Positions 60,001 to 64,000 of a DNA stretch of 64,000 nt are shown here, one piece after another. The translations under genes and the position numbers were made by a program. The notes under the pieces are model-generated. The model was not told the origin of the DNA and ran no database searches. It saw only the letters and a list, made by a program, of their open reading frames with translations. This DNA is from Phoronis australis (Eukaryota > Phoronida > Phoronidae): NCBI GenBank assembly GCA_002633005.1, contig NMRA01000268.1, positions 287,982-351,981 of the forward strand. The letters are read 5' to 3'. Positions within the stretch are counted from its first letter, which is position 1. Every line of letters begins with the position of its first letter.

Positions 60001-62327
60001 GACAGACATGTCATTTGCTTGATTTTTATTTCGATAAACAATGTCTTTCGAGAGATTTCAACAACTTCTCTAAAGCAAAATTTGCTCAGATACCAGCACC
60101 CTATTGCTAAAATACTTAAACCATATAACGCAGTGAAACCAACTCCTCTACTTTGTAGTGGATGATGTACAAACATGCTGAAAAAACCCTGTTGATTGAA
60201 GCATTGAAATTGGCCACCAGATGGTGTCCCATTTTGTAGCCTCAACGGTGATGCATATGAACACTATACAAAATGAAAATCAGAACAATGTCACAGTATT
60301 TGATTAGTATACTCAAGGAAATGATGCTTTCAACAACTTTAATTTTGCAACAGATACTATTTTGTTAACTTTTTAGTCAACATCATTCAGAAGGTGTAAA
60401 TTTGTATTTGTAACCCAACTTCGGGTAAAAGTGGAGTAAACGGGCCCCTCTTGAGAATGGCTGCCAGGAACCAGTTTTCACTGAGTAATGACAATGTCTG
60501 TTATCCAGAGTAAACTGGTTCCTGGTAGCCATTTTGAAGAGGGACCGATTTGATCCACTTGTACCCGGCTTTGTACCAAAGCTAAGTTGTCATACGAAGG
60601 TAAGTAATAGACTCTGGTGTCAGTGTAATGTAGTAATAGCCGAGATTACCCGACCCGGGGATCGAACCAGCGACCCCCATAAAACCGGAAAGCGTGCTAA
60701 CCATTCAGCTTATAGGCAATTGCCCGTTAGCGAGTAGCTAACAGAGGCTCATATAATTCACCGGAAGCACATCTACAACATTCCCCCCTTTCCTACGGAA
60801 TGGGCACGCGACAGGAAGGTGAACACCAGGATGTCTCGCATACAGGTCATCAACGTCCCTTGGTACCTTTACCACCACAACACAGGTGAACACAAGGTCG
60901 TCTCTCATACAGGTCCTTGACTCCTGGAACCTTCCACGCGCGCTGTCCCGAGGTCCGTGGGTACTAGTTGGCAGTGCTTCATCGGTAGATCATCCGTTTG
61001 CCGACTACGCCATTTGTTGTATTACCCGAGATTACCCGACCCGGGGATCGAACCCGCGACCCCCATAAAACCGGCAAGCGTGCTAACCATTCAGCTAATA
61101 GGCAATTGCCCGTTAGCGAGTAGCTAACAGAGGCTCATATAATTCACCGGAAGCACATCTACAACATTCACACCTTTCCTACGGAACGGGCACGCGACAG
61201 GAAGGTGAACACCAGGATGTCTCGCATACAGGTCATCAACGTCCCTTGGTACCTTTACCACCACAACACAGGTGAACACAAGGTCGTCTCTCATACAGGT
61301 CCTTGACTCCTGGAACCTTCCACGCGCGCTGTCCCGAGGTCCGTGGGTACTAGTTGGCAGTGCTTCATCGGTAGATCATCCGTTTGCCGACTACGCCATT
61401 TGTAGTAATAGCCGAGATTACCCGACCCGGGGATCGAACCCGCGACCCCCATAAAACCGGCAAGCGTGCTAACCATTCAGCTAATAGGCAATTGCCCGTT
61501 AGCGAGTAGCTAACAGAGGCTCATATAATTCACCGGAAGCACATCTACAACATTCCCCCCTTTCCTACGGAACGGGCACGCGACAGGAAGGTGAACACCA
61601 GGATGTCTCGCATACAGGTCATCAACGTCCCTTGGTACCTTTACCACCACAACACAGGTGAACACAAGGTCGTCTCTCATACAGGTCCTTGACTCCTGGA
61701 ACCTTCCACGCGCGCTGTCCCGAGGTCCGTGGGTACTAGTTGGCAGTGCTTCATCGGTAGATCATCCGTTTGCCGACTACGCCATTTGTAGTAATAGCCG
61801 AGATTACCCGACCCGGGGATCGAACCAGCCACCCCCCATAAAACCAGCAAGCGTGCTAACCATTCAGCTAATAGGCAATTGCCCGTTAGCGAGTAGCTAA
61901 CAGAGGCTCATATAATTCACCGGAAGCACATCCACAACAGTAAAAACAGCATTCATCTAGCTTTCCATAAATGTGTACACAGGGGCATCTTACATGAAAA
62001 ATACTAAATACAGTCTGCCATATTGTAGGCCTAAATAGCTAACGAGACAAGGGCAAGGGCAAGGCATGGCATTTTTGTTTCCTTATACTTACTCCATATT
62101 TCTTTTTCTCGCCCCTTTGTCCCTAAGCCAACATCAAACTCTTTTCCTCCGTGAAATAGACCAAAATGGAGCGTTCCATTTCCTTCATTCTTATTATCTT
62201 TCATCTTCACAGGCGTCGACTGGATCCAGTACTCAGTAGCCAGAGAAACCGATATCAACGCGATCCCAGCAACGCAAAAAATAAATGTCATAGTAATAAA
62301 AAAGCGTTTCTTTTTGTCCATCATCAT
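44768..62327 (-). CDS. Clarin-like tetraspan membrane protein, complete four-exon gene
   Basis: Clarins are four-helix membrane proteins; vertebrate CLRN1 and CLRN2 act in hair-cell and photoreceptor membranes. Coding exons on minus: 62327-62093, 49186-49076, 47525-47331, 45036-44768, together 810 bp for 269 aa. All three introns are phase 1 with GT/AG ends. Membrane segments lie near residues 9-30, 129-153, 172-196 and 220-245. Clarin marks are FGLFHGG at 55-61, CGLG-like DVGLG at 65-69, GPTGLYVW at 169-176, LAGTRF at 244-249 and a C-terminal DGIMMY resembling the ADLMY end of human CLRN1. NGT at residue 50 is a possible glycosylation site in the first outer loop, which is longer than in human clarins and has two cysteines (81, 88). 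The start is the first of three consecutive ATGs. Which clarin paralogue it equals cannot be decided. Intron 1 is 12.9 kb and repeat-filled. Confidence 0.88.
45429..45923. mobile_element. GC-rich 489-bp MITE with TAA target duplication
   Basis: TAA at 45429-45431 and 45921-45923 flanks an element that starts TACCCCCCGTCACACC and ends GGTGTGACGGGGGTA. The inverted repeat extends with mismatches for about 32 bp (GGTGC.CC.. inside both ends). TWA duplications point to a Harbinger-type parent. The interior is CpG-rich with repeated 'gcaccgcggt/accgcggtgc'-type phrases on both strands, in strong contrast to the AT-rich host. Long open frames on both strands (45542-45979 plus, 45676-45966 minus) are composition effects. 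Confidence 0.85.
45957..47202 (-). mobile_element. Pearl/HINE-like element, copy D (inverted)
   Basis: Reads in the opposite direction to A-C: the right end is the complement of CATTTTTATGCG (47191-47202), and the left end is ACAAGAG followed by the hairpin CAACGC-GG-AGCGTT. The core carries complements of the three subunit markers (for example 'aattgccactag', 'aaaatggccacc', 'aaactgccactagga'). It lies between clarin exons 4 and 3, 34 bp from the GC-rich MITE. Confidence 0.8.
47331..47525 (-). CDS. Clarin-like exon 3
   Basis: Acceptor CTCATTTCAG, donor GCTT/GTAAGT. Encodes the second membrane helix (LLNFGLWVCTIVFAALGIVW), the RPIETITGPTGLYVW signature and the start of helix 3. Confidence 0.92.
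47526..49075. other. Clarin-like intron 2
   Basis: No feature recognised. The overlapping open frames at 47302-47858 on both strands are extensions and shadows of exon 3. Confidence 0.5.
49076..49186 (-). CDS. Clarin-like exon 2
   Basis: Acceptor CTCAAACAG, donor CTCAG/GTTTCT. 37 codons (IVCDAGNNLCGWSGL...LEANSS) forming the rest of the outer loop, with a charged, probably helical stretch EDERIKELEGILNTLE. Phases join exons 1 and 3 exactly. It is supported by frame and splice logic; the sequence itself is not strongly conserved with human clarins. Confidence 0.78.
50221..50388. repeat. (ACTAGTACATATATACAT)n microsatellite
   Basis: About ten imperfect units of 'actagtacatatatacata' varying between 16 and 26 bp. 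Confidence 0.9.
50709..52275. repeat. 780-bp duplication joined at a single N (51493)
   Basis: 50706-51492 and 51494-52275 are near-identical from 'tgtactttggaggaaatgg' to 'ttcatgaatactga', with a few substitutions and small indels (for example 'agcatatgtaag' versus 'agcattgtaag'). The N lies exactly at the copy boundary. This is best read as two overlapping contig ends or alleles left unmerged. Confidence 0.85.
53189..55441. repeat. ~1.1-kb duplication joined at a single N (54391)
   Basis: 53189-54390 and 54392-55441 both start 'gttgttgtactgacagacga' and proceed in parallel to '...tttatcctttaataaca'. Differences are scattered, for example 'tgactgtttcacacagg' versus 'tgacacagg'. The N is at the boundary. 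The first copy ends with two extra 72-bp tandem units (54248, 54320). Probably an assembly overlap artefact. Confidence 0.85.
54176..54390. repeat. 72-bp tandem repeat, three units
   Basis: Unit 'ccctttcttataatgcgagt aggagatggaagcatatcaa taagccatatactg...', repeating at 54248 and 54320. Only one unit is present in the second copy of the surrounding duplication. Confidence 0.85.
55442..56650. other. Clarin-like intron 1, no feature recognised
   Basis: AT-rich intron. The open frame at 56243-56638 plus matches no family. Confidence 0.4.
56655..56875. repeat. 42-bp minisatellite, about five units
   Basis: 'cataaaacaacagtgtttag' and the following 22 bp recur at 56683, 56725, 56767, 56809 and 56851, exactly 42 bp apart. 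As 42 is a multiple of three, several frames stay open and give a 14-residue protein repeat; there is no sign that it is translated. Confidence 0.9.
57240..57905 (-). mobile_element. Dispersed ~700-bp repeat, copy 2 (inverted)
   Basis: Reverse-complement counterpart of 23250-24005, from the hairpin GCTGTATAAAAATATACAGC (57264-57283) to 'gtcttcatacagctagctgg' (57873-57892). Shared blocks keep order; the middle is diverged. Confidence 0.65.
57906..60400. other. Clarin-like intron 1, mostly featureless
   Basis: A 67-bp direct duplication at 58760-58893 ('gcgacccatacatcatattg...') and a short 'ccgatatttaggtc' repeat near 59215-59275 are the only structures noted. No exon seen. Confidence 0.5.
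58760..58893. repeat. 67-bp perfect direct duplication
   Basis: The segment starting 'gcgacccatacatcatattg' at 58760 is repeated in full starting at 58827. Confidence 0.9.
60421..60569. mobile_element. Foldback (MITE-like) element
   Basis: Arms 60421-60480 and about 60506-60567 are imperfect inverted complements (left 'ctcttgagaatggctgccag gaaccagttt', right 'aaactggttcctggtagcca ttttgaagag'), separated by about 25 bp. Complementarity fades outward around 60400 and 60585. No target duplication could be settled. Confidence 0.7.
60629..61940 (-). repeat. 386-bp tandem array of tRNA-like units
   Basis: Four tRNA-like segments in minus orientation recur with exactly 386-bp spacing (the phrase 'gattacccgacccgggg' at 60644, 61030, 61416, 61802). 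On minus, each has A-box-like TAGCTGAATGGTTAGCACGC and B-box GGTTCGATCCC, preceded by the GTTAGC/GCTAAC hairpin. They are separated by a GC-rich spacer that itself contains two diverged ~75-bp subrepeats ('aggtgaacaccaggatgtct' and 'aggtgaacacaaggtcgtct'). Units are nearly identical, so the array is recent. It sits in clarin intron 1, next to a foldback element, about 0.4-1.7 kb from exon 1. A fifth unit is at 63065-63446. Confidence 0.9.
62093..62327 (-). CDS. Clarin-like exon 1
   Basis: Encodes residues 1-78: MMMDKKKRFF, the first membrane helix, then NGTLHFGLFHGGKEF. Donor TATGGA/GTAAGT, phase 1. Upstream stops confirm the ATG cluster as start. Confidence 0.9.
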
Positions 62328-62694
62328 CCTGGTAGTAGCTGTAGCGACAGGTGACTAAACTGTGTACGTACTCATAAAACCATCAAAATCTGAGGAATAT
62401 TAGTGCTGCACAGAGAAATCTATGATCAACGACACCGCTGCAACAGGAGCTGATAACAATAACACTTCCGCTCTGCTCATACCATAGTCTATGCTGTAGC
62501 ATAACCAAGAACGATATAATTTTGTAAATAATTCTGATAAAGAACAAAATATGTTGTGAAACCTCTGAATATAAGGAATTAGATGATTATTGTAGAATAT
62601 TAAATAGGATTTTAAAGTAACTGACTAAAGATAACACCTTTGTAAATAAATAGGTCAATTAATATCCCCTCGAGATTGGGGTAAATTTAGAAAG

Positions 62695-62814
62695 ATGGCG
62701 GCAACCTTGAGTAAGTGTCGTGAAGAAATTTGTTTAACATTTTTAGCCTCGGTACTGCTTCTGTCTTTCATATTGCTGAATTTAAAAGAATTAAAAGTTG
62801 CACTAATCCTGTGA
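62695..62814 (+). CDS. Possible divergent first exon or micropeptide
   Basis: AAGATGGCGG at 62691-62700 is a near-ideal start context, 368 bp from and divergent to the clarin start. Two readings are possible. One is a first coding exon MAATL ending at a strong donor TTGA/GTAAGT (62710/62711). The other is an uninterrupted 39-codon frame to the TGA at 62812-62814 with a hydrophobic stretch ICLTFLASVLLLSFILLNL. No downstream exon was found before the window ends. It could also be a chance ATG in a bidirectional promoter. Confidence 0.3.
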   Translation: MAATLSKCREEICLTFLASVLLLSFILLNLKELKVALIL

Positions 62815-63064
62815 CAATGCAGAAAATGAGAAATTCAAGGGTTGAAACATGAACCTATAGGAATGATATTCTCTCGCTTCCTCGACTGCTTCACTTCAAC
62901 AAGGGGGAATGCATGGACATTTAAAAGAGGATTGTTTGTTGTGGATTTTTGAGTGGCAGTATTCAATTGTAGATTTCTTTAAATTTTTGCGAGCATTTTT
63001 AAAGGCCCCGGGTATAGATCCATCTCTAGTGATTCTTCTATAATCCAGGCATATGTTTTGTAAC

Positions 63065-63446
63065 TGTAGTAATAGCCGAGATCACCCGACCCGGGGATCG
63101 AACCCGCGACCCCCATAAAACCAGCAAGCGTGCTAACCATTCAGCTAATACGCAATTGTCCGTTAGCGAGTAGCTAACAGAGGCTCATATAATTCACCGG
63201 AAGCACATCTACAACATTCCTCCCTTTCCTACGGAACGGGCACGCGACAGGAAGGTGAACACCAGGATGTCTCGCATACAGGTCATCAACGTCCCTTGGT
63301 ACCTTTACCACCACAACACAGGTGAACACAAGGTCGTCTCTCATACAGGTCCTTGACTCCTGGAACCTTCCACGCGCGCTGTCCCGAGGTCCGTGGGTAC
63401 TAGTTGGCAGTGGTTCATCGGTAGATCATCCGTTTGCCGACTACGC
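63065..63446 (-). mobile_element. Dispersed single copy of the 386-bp tRNA-like unit
   Basis: Same order as one array unit: tRNA-like segment (63066-63165), hairpin, spacer with both subrepeats, ending 'tttgccgactacgc'. It shows that the unit also exists, or moves, as a single copy. Confidence 0.85.
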
Positions 63447-64000
63447 TAGGGACGTGACAAAGTCTTATCTCAACGCTGATTGGCTTTTCCCAGATGTTGC
63501 GTAATGGCGATTATCGATTAGACAGCCATTGTTTCACGGTGGCTATAGTATTTCCACTCTCTCTCCTCCAGAAACCAAGAAAACAGGGAACCACATTATT
63601 GATGACGTAGACAGTAAATTCTTCTAATCATACGTCATTTTCTTTGTTGTGTTTTCATTCTTGTTAAAGCATGTGACTGGTGAGAAGTTGGGGGAATTTT
63701 TCGCTCCTGTTTGACAGCTTGCATTTTGAAAGGTAAGCTATTGATTCTTATGAAATGTAATATGTTTTCTTTTTTAATATCTCTTGCAACTGTTCACCAA
63801 GTTTCATTCCAATCAATTCACCGTATCATGATCTGCTAACTCCGTGAAAGTTAAGACCCGAGGCAGGCATTCTCGCTGACCAGCCATAACGGACCAGTGT
63901 ATCAGCATTGCCGTTTATGGTTAACAATTGCTCTTAAATTAGGTAGATTGACTAGTTTATGTAAATTAATAGCAGAATTGATCAATTTGGATGAAGTTCC
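63447..64000. other. Right edge, no feature recognised
   Basis: No exon or repeat recognised in the last 550 bp. It would be first-intron DNA if the start at 62695 is a real first exon. Confidence 0.4.

Noticed and set aside
60638-60733. Functional tRNA genes in the 386-bp array and at 18.3 kb
   Set aside because: A and B boxes are present, but the acceptor stem does not pair and no clear anticodon arm is formed.
60886-61454. Repeated 60-codon frames beginning MNTRSSLIQV and ending PTRGSNPRPP
   Set aside because: They are translations of the 386-bp tRNA-like unit; the PTRGSNPRPP ending is the antisense of the B box and is a familiar artefact of SINE translation.

Overview
This is an AT-rich animal nuclear window with intron-split genes, long introns and a large share of repeats. 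No prokaryotic, organellar or viral gene organisation is visible. Gene content (pantothenate kinase, ribose-5-phosphate isomerase A, a clarin-like tetraspan protein) is metazoan. The repeats (TTAA-flanked Kolobok-like transposon with a THAP domain, pearl/HINE-like elements with tandem cores, tRNA-derived SINEs) suggest a marine invertebrate such as a mollusc, brachiopod, hemichordate or lancelet. The species cannot be fixed from the sequence.

Layout. 1-4.9 kb: one internal exon of a pantothenate kinase on the minus strand (4032-4384) in otherwise unrecognised DNA. 4.9-6.7 kb: a 54-bp minisatellite and a duplicated flank joined at a single N. 6.7-16.4 kb: no gene recognised, apart from diverged dispersed repeats, a degenerate tandem array and one weak candidate first exon. 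16.41-18.17 kb: a 1.74-kb element with terminal inverted repeats and a perfect 9-bp target duplication. 18.28-18.67 kb: tRNA-derived SINE sequence. 19.17-37.33 kb: a complete seven-exon plus-strand RPIA gene (258 aa) whose introns hold two pearl-like elements (one with a nested LINE), a LINE 3' end, a small inverted-repeat element, and a Kolobok-like transposon. 38.7-39.7 kb: a third pearl-like element. 39.7-44.7 kb: no gene; a 38-bp tandem repeat. 44.77-62.33 kb: a complete four-exon minus-strand clarin-like gene (269 aa). Its introns hold a GC-rich MITE, an inverted pearl-like element, microsatellites, two N-joined duplications, a foldback element and a 386-bp tandem array of tRNA-bearing units. 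62.3-64 kb: a possible divergent first exon or micropeptide and one more dispersed 386-bp-type unit.

The three genes have no evident shared function. RPIA acts in the pentose phosphate pathway, PANK starts CoA synthesis, and clarins are membrane proteins of sensory cells in vertebrates. The most unusual object is the TTAA-flanked element at 26521-28197. It carries the decayed 5' part of a THAP-type transposase gene on one strand. On the other strand it carries an ORF with the cysteine-rich motif of the P2X7 receptor 'ballast' domain. Three of the four single-N positions join near-identical neighbouring copies, which points to unmerged assembly overlaps.
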